DNA of 64,000 bases from positions 124,001 to 188,000 of the forward strand of contig VGWD01000001.1 in assembly GCA_016873735.1 (NCBI GenBank), in the 5' to 3' direction. Under the pieces are notes generated by a model, which saw only the letters and a program-made list of their open reading frames with translations, was not told the DNA's origin and made no database searches. The position numbers and the translations under genes are program-made. Positions 27,893-36,745 of this stretch are shown here, piece after piece; the stretch's first letter is position 1, and the number at the start of each line of letters is the position of its first letter. This DNA comes from Ignavibacteria bacterium (lineage in GTDB: Bacteria > Bacteroidota > Ignavibacteria > Kapaibacteriales > UBA961).

Positions 27893-30157
27893 ATGAAATT
27901 GGTACCGCAATCTCCTGACAATCAATCAACAGATTTTCTCAATGAGCTAAATCCGGCGCAAAAACAAGCCGCCATGCAGGTCAATGGTCCCGTATTGATC
28001 ATTGCCGGTGCAGGTAGTGGAAAAACAAAGACACTCACCTATCGCATTGCTTATATGTTGTCACAAGGAATTCAACCTTCTTCCATCCTGGCGCTGACAT
28101 TCACCAATAAAGCAGCCGAAGAAATGAAATCACGCATTGCGCAACTTGTGGGTGATGCGAAAGCAAAACATATTTGGGCTGGAACATTTCATTCTATATT
28201 CGCACGCATTCTGCGCATCGAGGCCGAGAAAATTGGATATACTTCTTCATTCAGCATTTATGATACCGATGATTCACTAAGCATCATTCGCCAGATCATG
28301 AAAGATGCCGGCATTTCTGCACAGCAATTCACTCCACAGAGCATCAAGTCCAGAATTTCCAATGCAAAAAACATGATGATTTCTTGGCAGGAATATCAAG
28401 CATCAGCACAAGACATCCATGAAAAACAAACGGGACTCATTTTCAAAGAATATGAGAGAAAACTTCGGATCAACAATGCGATGGACTTTGATGACATTCT
28501 CCTGAACATCATTCGACTATTGACTTTGTCACCGGAAATCAAAGCAGAATATCAACAACGGTTTTCTCATGTGATGGTCGATGAATATCAGGACACAAAT
28601 AGAGCGCAGTATATCGCCGTGAATATCCTTGCCGGTGGACATCGAAACATTTGTGTTGTTGGAGATGATGCTCAAAGCATTTATCGCTGGCGCGGAGCGG
28701 ATATTCGCAATATTCTTGATTTTCAAAAAGATTATCCCGAAGCAGTCACGATTAAACTCGAACAAAATTATCGTTCCACTCAAATAATTCTCGCGGCTGC
28801 CGATTCGGTGATTGCACGCAATAAAAATCAGCTTCAAAAAACCTTATGGACACAAAATCCCGAGGGCGATCTCATCAAAGTGATGGAAACCCGAGATGAT
28901 CGAGAAGAAGCAGAAACAATCATGCGCATGATTCAGCATGAACTTTCAACTCAGGGAATAACCGAAAAGGATATCGCAATTCTCTATCGTACAAATGCTC
29001 AGTCACTTTCTCTTGAAGATGCATTACGGTCCTCCAAGATCGGATATACAATCATTGGCGGTGTATCATTTTACAAAAGAAAGGAAGTAAAAGACACTGT
29101 GGCATATTTGCGTTTATTATGCAATCCTGATGATTCCGAAAGTTTGATGCGTATCATCAATGAACCTTCGCGAGGTATTGGTCCGACCACACTTCGGAAA
29201 CTGAATGAATGCGCCAATCTGCAATCCATTTCGCTATTCTCCGCATTTGAACAAGCAGCGACAATACCCGATCTTCAAAAAAGAGCAGTTCAATCATCAA
29301 TGGATTTCACAGGGATGATTCATCGATTCAAAGATCTGAAAGCATCCTTGAATCCACATGAGCTTGCAGTGGAATATATTGAAGCCACCGGTCTTTTGCG
29401 CATGTACAAAGATGAAGACACCGAAGAGTCGCTTGATCGATGGAACAATATTCAACGCTTGCTCTCCAATATTGTGGAGGAACTCGACAAAGACCCCGCT
29501 ATGACATTGGAGGATTATCTTCAACTGATTGCCTTGATGTCCGATGTTGATGAAAGCGATATAGGACGAGAACGCATAGCCATGATGACGATGCATGCAG
29601 CGAAAGGTTTGGAGTTTCCAATCGTATTTATAGCTGGACTTGAACAAGGGTTATTTCCCATGGGTAGAGCCGAACATGATCCCGAGGAACAAGAAGAAGA
29701 AAGAAGATTATTATATGTCGGCATTACACGAGCAGAACGCCGGCTTTATCTTTCATATGCACAAAGACGGTATCGTTTTGGAGAATTATCATTTTCTGCC
29801 CCTTCGATGTTCCTGAAAGAAATAGCCCCGCATACTTTGGAATATGTGGATTCTTCAATTTCAACAGCAAAGCGTCAGTCAGATCATGGGATGATGCAAT
29901 CTCCCAAGCCAAAAGCTGAGAAGCCCACAACATTTTTTGATGATTTATCCGGAATTGATGATTCATTCTCACAAATCGAACCTGAACGCTCTGAATTACG
30001 TCCCGGCATGAAAGTCATTCATGGTCAATTTGGCACAGGAACCATTCAATCTGTATCAGGAGAAGGAGAAAAAAGTCAGGCAACCGTCATCTTTCAAGGC
30101 ATTGGCAGAAAACAATTGCTATTGAAATATGCAAAATTGCAAATTGATAATTCCTGA
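27893..30157 (+). CDS. pcrA: ATP-dependent DNA helicase of the UvrD/PcrA family
   Basis: 754-residue superfamily 1A helicase from the ATG at 27893 (MKLVPQSPDNQ). All helicase motifs are visible: Q-motif LNPAQKQAAM, Walker A AGAGSGKTKT near residue 38, LALTFTNKAAEEM, VDEYQDTN, GDDAQSIYRWRGA, QNYRST, TMHAAKGLEFPIVFIAGLE and YVGITRAERRLYL. The C-terminus carries a Tudor-like fold (HGQFGTGTIQSVSGEG) as in PcrA, which contacts RNA polymerase. It unwinds DNA 3'-5' in repair and removes proteins ahead of forks. UvrD and PcrA cannot be separated by sequence alone here. Confidence 0.93.
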   Translation: MKLVPQSPDNQSTDFLNELNPAQKQAAMQVNGPVLIIAGAGSGKTKTLTYRIAYMLSQGIQPSSILALTFTNKAAEEMKSRIAQLVGDAKAKHIWAGTFHSIFARILRIEAEKIGYTSSFSIYDTDDSLSIIRQIMKDAGISAQQFTPQSIKSRISNAKNMMISWQEYQASAQDIHEKQTGLIFKEYERKLRINNAMDFDDILLNIIRLLTLSPEIKAEYQQRFSHVMVDEYQDTNRAQYIAVNILAGGHRNICVVGDDAQSIYRWRGADIRNILDFQKDYPEAVTIKLEQNYRSTQIILAAADSVIARNKNQLQKTLWTQNPEGDLIKVMETRDDREEAETIMRMIQHELSTQGITEKDIAILYRTNAQSLSLEDALRSSKIGYTIIGGVSFYKRKEVKDTVAYLRLLCNPDDSESLMRIINEPSRGIGPTTLRKLNECANLQSISLFSAFEQAATIPDLQKRAVQSSMDFTGMIHRFKDLKASLNPHELAVEYIEATGLLRMYKDEDTEESLDRWNNIQRLLSNIVEELDKDPAMTLEDYLQLIALMSDVDESDIGRERIAMMTMHAAKGLEFPIVFIAGLEQGLFPMGRAEHDPEEQEEERRLLYVGITRAERRLYLSYAQRRYRFGELSFSAPSMFLKEIAPHTLEYVDSSISTAKRQSDHGMMQSPKPKAEKPTTFFDDLSGIDDSFSQIEPERSELRPGMKVIHGQFGTGTIQSVSGEGEKSQATVIFQGIGRKQLLLKYAKLQIDNS

Positions 30158-30216
30158 ACTCGGATTCATGATTCTCAATCCCAAACATTTCAACTTGTTA
30201 CTGCAATCTTTGCATG

Positions 30217-30247
30217 TTTGCCCTGTATGTTCTATTTCGTATCTTTG
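30217..30247 (+). promoter_or_regulatory. Promoter TTTG-N19-TATCTTTG for the S1-domain protein
   Basis: TTTG at 30217-30220 and TATCTTTG at 30240-30247 are separated by 19 bases, a perfect match to the Bacteroidota primary-sigma promoter consensus (TTTG-N19/21-TAnnTTTG). Transcription would start near 30254, leaving a leader of about 65 bases before the ATG at 30319. Confidence 0.75.
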
Positions 30248-30318
30248 TCAACATAACAATTGCTCGAATGTTGAATGATCTTCAACATTCATTTCATCAT
30301 TAGTCCAGCGTACGTATT

Positions 30319-31731
30319 ATGTCCGAACAAGAGCTCAACAATCAGGAACAAACGTCATCTGTTCCAACAGAACAAGCAACAGAAACTCCTGTACATACAA
30401 CTCAGTCGGAGCAAGTGCCTGAAACATCGGCAACGCCTTCCCCTGAAACAACCGAAACAGCCACAACTGACGAACAAAAATCAGTGGTAATCGAGCAAGA
30501 ACCATCAGCCGCAGAAAAGCGCAAAGAAGAACGCGAAAAGCGCAAAAAGCAGGAAGAAGAAATGCTCGCTGCTTTGGAAACCATTTTTAATGAAGGTGGT
30601 ACGATAGAAGCTGTCGTTGTTGAAAGGATCAAAGGTGGTTTACGTTTGAATTATAATGGCATGCGATTGTTTATGCCATCATCACATTTCAGATTGAAAA
30701 AAAATCCTCAAGTTGAGGAATTGAATGAGGTGGTCGGAAAAACCATCACCGTGAATATTTCCGAAATTCAAAAAGATGAGCAAGGGCGTACAACGATTGT
30801 TGCCAGCAGAAGGAAATTGCTTTCATATGATTTCTTCTCAAAAATAAAAGAAGGAGATATTGTCGAGGGGACTGTATCTTCCATCACAGCATTCGGTGTA
30901 TTCGTTGATGTGCAAGGCGTTGAAGGAATGGTGCATGTTTCTCGCATGGCCTCATTCAGATTTGCAGATCCGGCATCATTGTTTAAGAAAGGTGATGCAG
31001 TAAAGGCAACTATCACATCAATTGACAAAGAAAAACTACGCATGGGCTTGAGCACCAAAGATTTCATTGCATCTCCATGGGATTCCGTTGAGACTACATA
31101 TCCTACCGGTGCTGTAGTCAAAGGAATCGTCAAACGATTTACAGACTTTGGAACATATATTGAATTGCAACCGGGCATTGAAGGGCTTCTCCGTAATGGC
31201 GACCTTGCCTGGGGCAAAAGAAATGTGAATGCTCAGGATATGATGAAGGAAGGCCAAACTATTGAAGTGGCAATTCTCAATGCTTCCGCAGAGAAAAAGA
31301 GAGTTGGCCTCAGCATCAAACATTTGCAAACAAATCCTTGGAAAACCGTTACCGAAACATTTGCACCCGGCACTCATGCCACGGTCAAAGTGAAGCAAGT
31401 CCATGAGAAAGGATTTTTGGTTGATGTCAATGCAGACTTCGATGGCTTTATTCCGAAAGGTAGAGTGAAACCCGTGCCGGGCAAACATGCATTTGCCTTG
31501 GGCGACACAATCGAAGCAGAAGTCATCGACTCCAATGGAGAAACAGAATCATTGATTTTTGCACCGGTTTATTCTCAGGAAGAATTGGATGCTCTGCCAC
31601 AGAGACAATCTCGTGGCCAACGTGAACCAAGGGAAAGAGACGAACCAAGTGGACCGCTTCCGGAAGCACCGTCAATCACATTGCTCGACATGCTTTCAGA
31701 AAAACAAAAATCAGATTTGACAAGCAATTAA
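30319..31731 (+). CDS. rpsA: S1 RNA-binding domain protein (ribosomal protein S1-like)
   Basis: 470 residues. The first 75 are a Gln/Glu/Thr-rich acidic then charged region (EKRKEEREKRKKQEEEM). Four S1 domains follow: GGTIEAVVVERIKGGLRLNY, EGDIVEGTVSSITAFGVFVD, TGAVVKGIVKRFTDFGTYIE and PGTHATVKVKQVHEKGFLVD. The last 50 residues are again low-complexity with a Gln/Arg stretch. S1 recruits mRNA to the 30S subunit. With four rather than six S1 domains it may be the phylum's main S1 or a paralogue. It has its own strong promoter upstream and a terminator downstream. Confidence 0.87.
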   Translation: MSEQELNNQEQTSSVPTEQATETPVHTTQSEQVPETSATPSPETTETATTDEQKSVVIEQEPSAAEKRKEEREKRKKQEEEMLAALETIFNEGGTIEAVVVERIKGGLRLNYNGMRLFMPSSHFRLKKNPQVEELNEVVGKTITVNISEIQKDEQGRTTIVASRRKLLSYDFFSKIKEGDIVEGTVSSITAFGVFVDVQGVEGMVHVSRMASFRFADPASLFKKGDAVKATITSIDKEKLRMGLSTKDFIASPWDSVETTYPTGAVVKGIVKRFTDFGTYIELQPGIEGLLRNGDLAWGKRNVNAQDMMKEGQTIEVAILNASAEKKRVGLSIKHLQTNPWKTVTETFAPGTHATVKVKQVHEKGFLVDVNADFDGFIPKGRVKPVPGKHAFALGDTIEAEVIDSNGETESLIFAPVYSQEELDALPQRQSRGQREPRERDEPSGPLPEAPSITLLDMLSEKQKSDLTSN

Positions 31732-31745
31732 TTGAAACAGATCAC

Positions 31746-31772
31746 AGGCCGGCACATGTCGGCCTTTCTTTT
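31746..31772 (+). terminator. Intrinsic terminator after the S1-domain protein gene
   Basis: The stem AGGCCG/CGGCCT, with loop GCACATGT, is followed by TTCTTTTCT. It is centred about 25 bases after the stop at 31731. Confidence 0.8.
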
Positions 31773-31803
31773 CTCCTTCAAAATTCTCTACCGATAGTTT
31801 GTC

Positions 31804-32583
31804 TTGCGGAATATCTTCATCATATGCGCCACATTCCTGACATTGTCATTCTTTATGGATGCATTGTCCTTAAGAGCATTAGCACAAGAAGACACCACGA
31901 AACTAAACACCATCATCAAAAAGCCCCGGAAACTCACACCTCTGCAAACTATCACCGGAGATACGCTTCGCAAGGATTCTGTCACTGTAAATGAATCTTT
32001 GATTCCCGGATCCAGAAATACATTCACTCCTGAACAAGACTCGGCATATTATCGCATGTTGCGCTTGGGTATGGCACCGGGAACACTTGCTCAAATGCAT
32101 GCAAAAATCATTTCCATGGGATTTGCCAATATGCGCGAGCAAGAACAAGAGAATCCTTTTGCAATAGCATTACGCAATCTTGATCTTCCCGCTGAATACT
32201 ATCAACCTCGCTCGGAAGACATTGTTCAAAGAGAAGAAATGATCGCACGTTCCCAAGCAATTCCAACCGGCAGACCCGGTGGAATGCGTGGTGGAGTCAG
32301 CATAGGACTGAATGAAATAGCAACATTTTTGGGATTGGCAGAAGATGTTTCACCCGTGATTACCTATGTGGTTGAATTTACGATGCAAGTCAAAGTAATT
32401 GTCTATTCAACTGCTGCCAGAGAAGTTGCCATGATGTTTCAGGGCCTACAAAATGCAGGAACATATAAATTGACATGGAATGGCAGAGATGATAAAGGCA
32501 GGCCAATGCCATCAGGCGATTATGTGGCTGAGGTTAGATTAGGCAATGATCGCTTTGTAAGGAAGCGCATCACCATCCCATAA
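31804..32583 (+). CDS. Exported protein with FlgD-like C-terminal Ig domain
   Basis: 259 residues. The start codon is TTG at 31804; it is preferred because it gives a complete signal peptide (MRNIFIICATFLTLSFFM, cleaved near ALRALA-Q), while the next ATG would cut it in half. The mature part is Pro/Arg-rich and mostly unstructured. Near residue 160 there is a Gly/Arg patch (PTGRPGGMRGGVSIG), and the last 70 residues form a FlgD/type IX-like Ig fold (VKVIVYSTAAREVAMMFQ, TYKLTWNGRDDKGRPMPSGD). That domain often ends type IX cargo, so it may be secreted. The function is unknown. Its stop abuts the convergent protease gene's stop. Confidence 0.75.
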   Translation: MRNIFIICATFLTLSFFMDALSLRALAQEDTTKLNTIIKKPRKLTPLQTITGDTLRKDSVTVNESLIPGSRNTFTPEQDSAYYRMLRLGMAPGTLAQMHAKIISMGFANMREQEQENPFAIALRNLDLPAEYYQPRSEDIVQREEMIARSQAIPTGRPGGMRGGVSIGLNEIATFLGLAEDVSPVITYVVEFTMQVKVIVYSTAAREVAMMFQGLQNAGTYKLTWNGRDDKGRPMPSGDYVAEVRLGNDRFVRKRITIP

Positions 32584-35433
32584 TTATCGAACAAGAATGA
32601 AAGGAAGTGCATCATTGGCACTCCCCGTATTCATGCGCATAAAATACACCCCGGATGGCAATCCCTTGAATGACATAAATATACCGGCATATTGTCCGGC
32701 ATCATATTGCTTTGGAGGTAGCGAATGTAAAGCATGACCCTGCATTGAATATATCGCAAACTCCACCATTTCCTGCTTCGACAATTCAAAATCAACCCGA
32801 ATCATTTCATCTTGTGAGATCACTATATCAATCAGTCTGGATGTTTCAGGCAAAACATTCCAGGCAAATCCCGATGCAATGCCTTTTTGCTTTGCAATAC
32901 TGCGCGCATTGAGAATTGCATTTTTTATATCGCTTTTTGTTGATCCGGCAACGATTGCAAAAGCGAGCTGCTGATGAGCGCCTGGATCCAAGCCGAATGG
33001 TCCGCCACCCATAATCATCGACACATCTGTTGATCTACTCCTTTCTCTACTGATACCCCCCGATAAGGCGAACCACTTTTCATTTCTTGAAAATCCATCA
33101 TAGATGGAAAATCCATTTCCTCTTCCATCATTGTCAATCGCATGAAATTGAACGGGCACATCATTCAACAATGTTATTCCAATATGCGGAAGTGTTGAAT
33201 CAACAGTGCTGAAGCAATGCGCATACCCTTCATCCATTTCAAAAGTACAGATATTGTTTTGTCCGCTAGGACCAATATCCCAATCGAAGAACATTCCCGC
33301 ATGTACGGAATCCAGCCTGACAATGCGCTCGTTTTTGATGTCATAAGTTATGAATACGGTTGAGTCAACACCCTCTTCATCAAATTGATAAATACGATGT
33401 TCAACCGAAACCCCCGCATCTATAGCACGCGCTGAATCAGCAAACTGTGAAAATGATTCAGCATCGGCTTTTTGTCCGGGAGAAACTACTTCGACCGATG
33501 AACGGATATAAAATGATCTCTCTTGTTCATCACCTGAAATATCACGAATGCCATTGCTCAGTTTTTCTGCAGATGTTCCAACTATGAATCCTGATTCAAA
33601 AAGTACGCTTTGTTCATTTGGTGGAAATACAAGTCCAATTCCTTGAATATTTGTCGGATAATCATTATATCCGATATGCCCTTGACTTGTAACCGTGAGA
33701 TGCATGTCATTAGCCATCATGGTTCGATATGTTGGATTGATGATCAATTCTGCAAATCCTCGTCCAATATGCTTTGCTCGGGATTCAATATCCAATCTCA
33801 ATACGATTCGATGATTGAATGGTGAAGATTGTGGAAGTATGCAATGTACTTTTTCGGCTATTGCATAAATGGTCGATGCTTTTAACCTGCCCAATGCAAT
33901 CGTATCATTTAGAATTGATACCGGATATTGCGCATCCTCTGAATGGATGATCAATGAGCAAGAATCCGCATCTTCCAATAGATTGTGCACAACCACTGAC
34001 AATTCAATGTGCTCACCCGGCGTGAACATACCATTAGGATTTATTTCTGAAAATTCCGCTTGAGTGATTTCAACATAACGGGGTTGATTCTTTGAAACCG
34101 CAGCATATGCTTGAATCATTCCGGATCCAAGACCTTTTGCATGCAATGGATTCTGAGAGGATATGTCAACAGCGCTTGATTTCAATATACCTGCTATCTG
34201 TTCATTGGAACGAGCTGGATTCAGCGACTTTACCAAAGCTGCAACACCTGACACAATAGGCGCAGCCATTGAAGTTCCACTGGAATAGCCATATCCATTA
34301 TTAAGAACTGTTGAATAGATAAGTGAGCCGGGAGCACTGATGTCAACAGTTCCATGCGAATTTGAATATACCGCTTTCAATGAGTCCGGACCGATAGCAG
34401 CAACACTCACCACACCGCGATATGATGCAGGATAAAATGCCATGTCTGATTGATCATTCCCTGCACCACCGATGATCACACTCCCCAATTGCAATACTTC
34501 ATTCACGATTTCTTGTTCGGCAATGGAAGATGTTGGCGAACCCCAACTACAATTTATGATGTCGGCACCCATCATCGCCGCATATAACATACCTTCATAT
34601 CCACCTGTGACATTCACTGAATTGGAATCATCATACCCAACTTTCACAGGGAGAATGCGATGATTGCGAGCAATACCCGCTATGCCTTTTTTATTGTTTG
34701 TGATGGCACATGCAATACCCGCTACATGAGTTCCATGAAGATGCCCCGGCACAGCACGATTATCACCTTTTACAGGATCGATGCCACTGGCAAAATCCCA
34801 ACCCTGCCAATCATCTACAAATCCATTCCTGTCATCATCTATACCATTTGCAGATTTATTATTGCCAATGGAATCTATGCCTGTTTCACCCGGATTCATA
34901 TACATGGCAGAAGATAAATCTTCATGAAGAGGATCAACGCCTGTATCTATGATCCCAATGAGAACAGAGTCTTTGATGGTTTGTTGATCATAATAAGCCC
35001 ATGCGGAATCAGCTCCAATCATTCCGGGGTAATATTGATATCCATAAAGTGAGTCATTGGGCTGTAGTATCAATGCATGCGTCGGCATTAACTCTGCATA
35101 TTCCACGAATGGCAAATCAGTGATTATGCGAATTGCTTTTTCATTGGGAATGTCTGATTCAATGTGCAGAATTGCGATTCGCTCCAAAGGATGGGAAGCA
35201 GAAAGGATATCCTCTTTTTTGTTTCTCTTCAGCATTGTGATCATTGCTTCGCGCACAAATGGACTGCTAGTATGATTTCCTATCACTGTTTGCAATTGAG
35301 AAATGCTTCCTCTTCTACCAACATTCTTCCATTGAGCAAATGCATCGATACCCGCCTTGAATTTAAAGAGAATTGCATCTGCCCCCAAGAGATTGAATGA
35401 TGCAAAGAGAAGCATTGCACATAAACGCATCAT
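32584..35433 (-). CDS. Subtilisin-like (S8) secreted protease with type IX sorting tail
   Basis: 949 residues with a signal peptide (MMRLCAMLLFASFNLLGADA), an inhibitor-like propeptide of about 110 residues and an S8 peptidase domain. The catalytic triad is visible: Asp in IGIIDTGVD (near 159), His in LHGTHVAGIA (near 236) and Ser in SGTSMAAPIVSG (near 386). A long beta-rich region follows, and the C-terminus VEFAIYSMQGHALHSLPP to GLPSGVYFMRMN is a type A sorting domain. It is probably exported through the type IX system to act at the surface. Its ATG overlaps the stop of the histidine kinase gene (ATGA), so translation is coupled to that of the kinase. Confidence 0.9.
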   Translation of the reverse strand: MMRLCAMLLFASFNLLGADAILFKFKAGIDAFAQWKNVGRRGSISQLQTVIGNHTSSPFVREAMITMLKRNKKEDILSASHPLERIAILHIESDIPNEKAIRIITDLPFVEYAELMPTHALILQPNDSLYGYQYYPGMIGADSAWAYYDQQTIKDSVLIGIIDTGVDPLHEDLSSAMYMNPGETGIDSIGNNKSANGIDDDRNGFVDDWQGWDFASGIDPVKGDNRAVPGHLHGTHVAGIACAITNNKKGIAGIARNHRILPVKVGYDDSNSVNVTGGYEGMLYAAMMGADIINCSWGSPTSSIAEQEIVNEVLQLGSVIIGGAGNDQSDMAFYPASYRGVVSVAAIGPDSLKAVYSNSHGTVDISAPGSLIYSTVLNNGYGYSSGTSMAAPIVSGVAALVKSLNPARSNEQIAGILKSSAVDISSQNPLHAKGLGSGMIQAYAAVSKNQPRYVEITQAEFSEINPNGMFTPGEHIELSVVVHNLLEDADSCSLIIHSEDAQYPVSILNDTIALGRLKASTIYAIAEKVHCILPQSSPFNHRIVLRLDIESRAKHIGRGFAELIINPTYRTMMANDMHLTVTSQGHIGYNDYPTNIQGIGLVFPPNEQSVLFESGFIVGTSAEKLSNGIRDISGDEQERSFYIRSSVEVVSPGQKADAESFSQFADSARAIDAGVSVEHRIYQFDEEGVDSTVFITYDIKNERIVRLDSVHAGMFFDWDIGPSGQNNICTFEMDEGYAHCFSTVDSTLPHIGITLLNDVPVQFHAIDNDGRGNGFSIYDGFSRNEKWFALSGGISRERSRSTDVSMIMGGGPFGLDPGAHQQLAFAIVAGSTKSDIKNAILNARSIAKQKGIASGFAWNVLPETSRLIDIVISQDEMIRVDFELSKQEMVEFAIYSMQGHALHSLPPKQYDAGQYAGIFMSFKGLPSGVYFMRMNTGSANDALPFILVR

Positions 35434-36674
35434 GCAATCACCGGCAATTCAATTACAAATGTCGTACCCTTTCCAATAACAGATTCTTTCACAAAAATCC
35501 TACCATCATGATATCGTTCGATGATGCGCTTTGAAAGCGAAAGCCCCAAACCCCATCCACGTTTTTTTGTGGTGAAGCCGGGTTCGAATATGCGTCTTCT
35601 GACTTGACCCGACATACCTTTTCCATTATCTTTCAATGTTATGATCACTTTTCCTTTTGTGAGTTTGGACAATGTGACGGTTATCAATCCTGATTGCGCC
35701 TCGATGGATTCGACTCCGTTCTTCAGGACATTCTCAAAAACCCATTCCAAGAGTTCGCCATTGGCAAGTACATGTATATCATCTTCCAGGTTACGCTCAA
35801 TTGAAACTTTTTTTCCAAGGTGAGGAACACGCTTTTCCAAATAGGAACAGACTTTTTCTACAATCTCGGAAATGTTTTCTCGACGCTTTGTCGGTTCTGA
35901 TCCAATTTTCGAAAAACGATTCGCAATTGTATTCAATCGATGTAAATCATTTTCCATTTCCTTGGCGGTTTCTTGAACAGAAGAGGGATTGTCATTGTTC
36001 AGTCGAAGAATTTCTAACCAACCAAGCAAACTTGAAAGGGGCGTTCCCAATTGATGAGCCGCCTCTTTTGCCATACCAACCCATACATTTGATTCTTCGG
36101 TTCTACGCACATAACTAAAAGCAATATATCCGATCAACACAAATGCAGAAACAATAATGATTTCGATATAAGGCAATAACTGCATCTGCCGAATAAGCGC
36201 TGAGTTTGTATAATATATTTTGCCGAGCATCATCCCATCAGCATCTTTAATGAGAATGGGTGGATATGTTTCGCCCATGGTTTTTAGTAAATCCACCAAT
36301 TTCTGCTCTTGAACTTTCAGTCTATCAGGCGCTAAAGAAGTGTCAATGTCAACATTGAGTGTATACTCAGAAAATGGTCTATTTGGATTTCCTTTTGCAT
36401 CAGTGAATATCACGGGGAAGGAAATGGAGGGCACGATGCGATCAAGAAGAAACAAGAAGTCATCAGCATTCTTATTTACATCGGAGAGATAATGTTTATA
36501 AATGTCTGCATAAAATGTGACAATCCTTTGCTCTCTCTGAATTAATTCATTGGCCAATTGCTGTGTGTACAACAAGACGCTCACCATCATCACAAATGCA
36601 AAGGTTGCCAGGAGGACCTTGATTTGCCACTTGGTGAGGGAACGCCATATCGATATTGTTTGAAGAAATTTCAT
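35430..36674 (-). CDS. Membrane sensor histidine kinase
   Basis: 414 residues with two spans (LLATFAFVMMVSVLLYTQQL near 20-42 and IEIIIVSAFVLIGYIAFSYV near 167-187) around a periplasmic sensing domain of about 125 residues. The cytoplasmic part has the phospho-acceptor His near residue 207 in KEAAHQLGTPLSSLLG, the N box in KNGVESIEAQ, the G1 box DNGKGMSGQ, the F box FEPGFTTKKRG and the G2 box GWGLGLSLSK. No response regulator gene is nearby. It overlaps the protease gene by 4 bases, a strong hint that they act together or are controlled together. Confidence 0.92.
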   Translation of the reverse strand: MKFLQTISIWRSLTKWQIKVLLATFAFVMMVSVLLYTQQLANELIQREQRIVTFYADIYKHYLSDVNKNADDFLFLLDRIVPSISFPVIFTDAKGNPNRPFSEYTLNVDIDTSLAPDRLKVQEQKLVDLLKTMGETYPPILIKDADGMMLGKIYYTNSALIRQMQLLPYIEIIIVSAFVLIGYIAFSYVRRTEESNVWVGMAKEAAHQLGTPLSSLLGWLEILRLNNDNPSSVQETAKEMENDLHRLNTIANRFSKIGSEPTKRRENISEIVEKVCSYLEKRVPHLGKKVSIERNLEDDIHVLANGELLEWVFENVLKNGVESIEAQSGLITVTLSKLTKGKVIITLKDNGKGMSGQVRRRIFEPGFTTKKRGWGLGLSLSKRIIERYHDGRIFVKESVIGKGTTFVIELPVIA

Positions 36675-36745
36675 GTCCTTTCACGCCATTGTATAGCACT
36701 AAGATACAAAATCATCATGGCTTGAAAGGTTTATGCAGGCATTGC

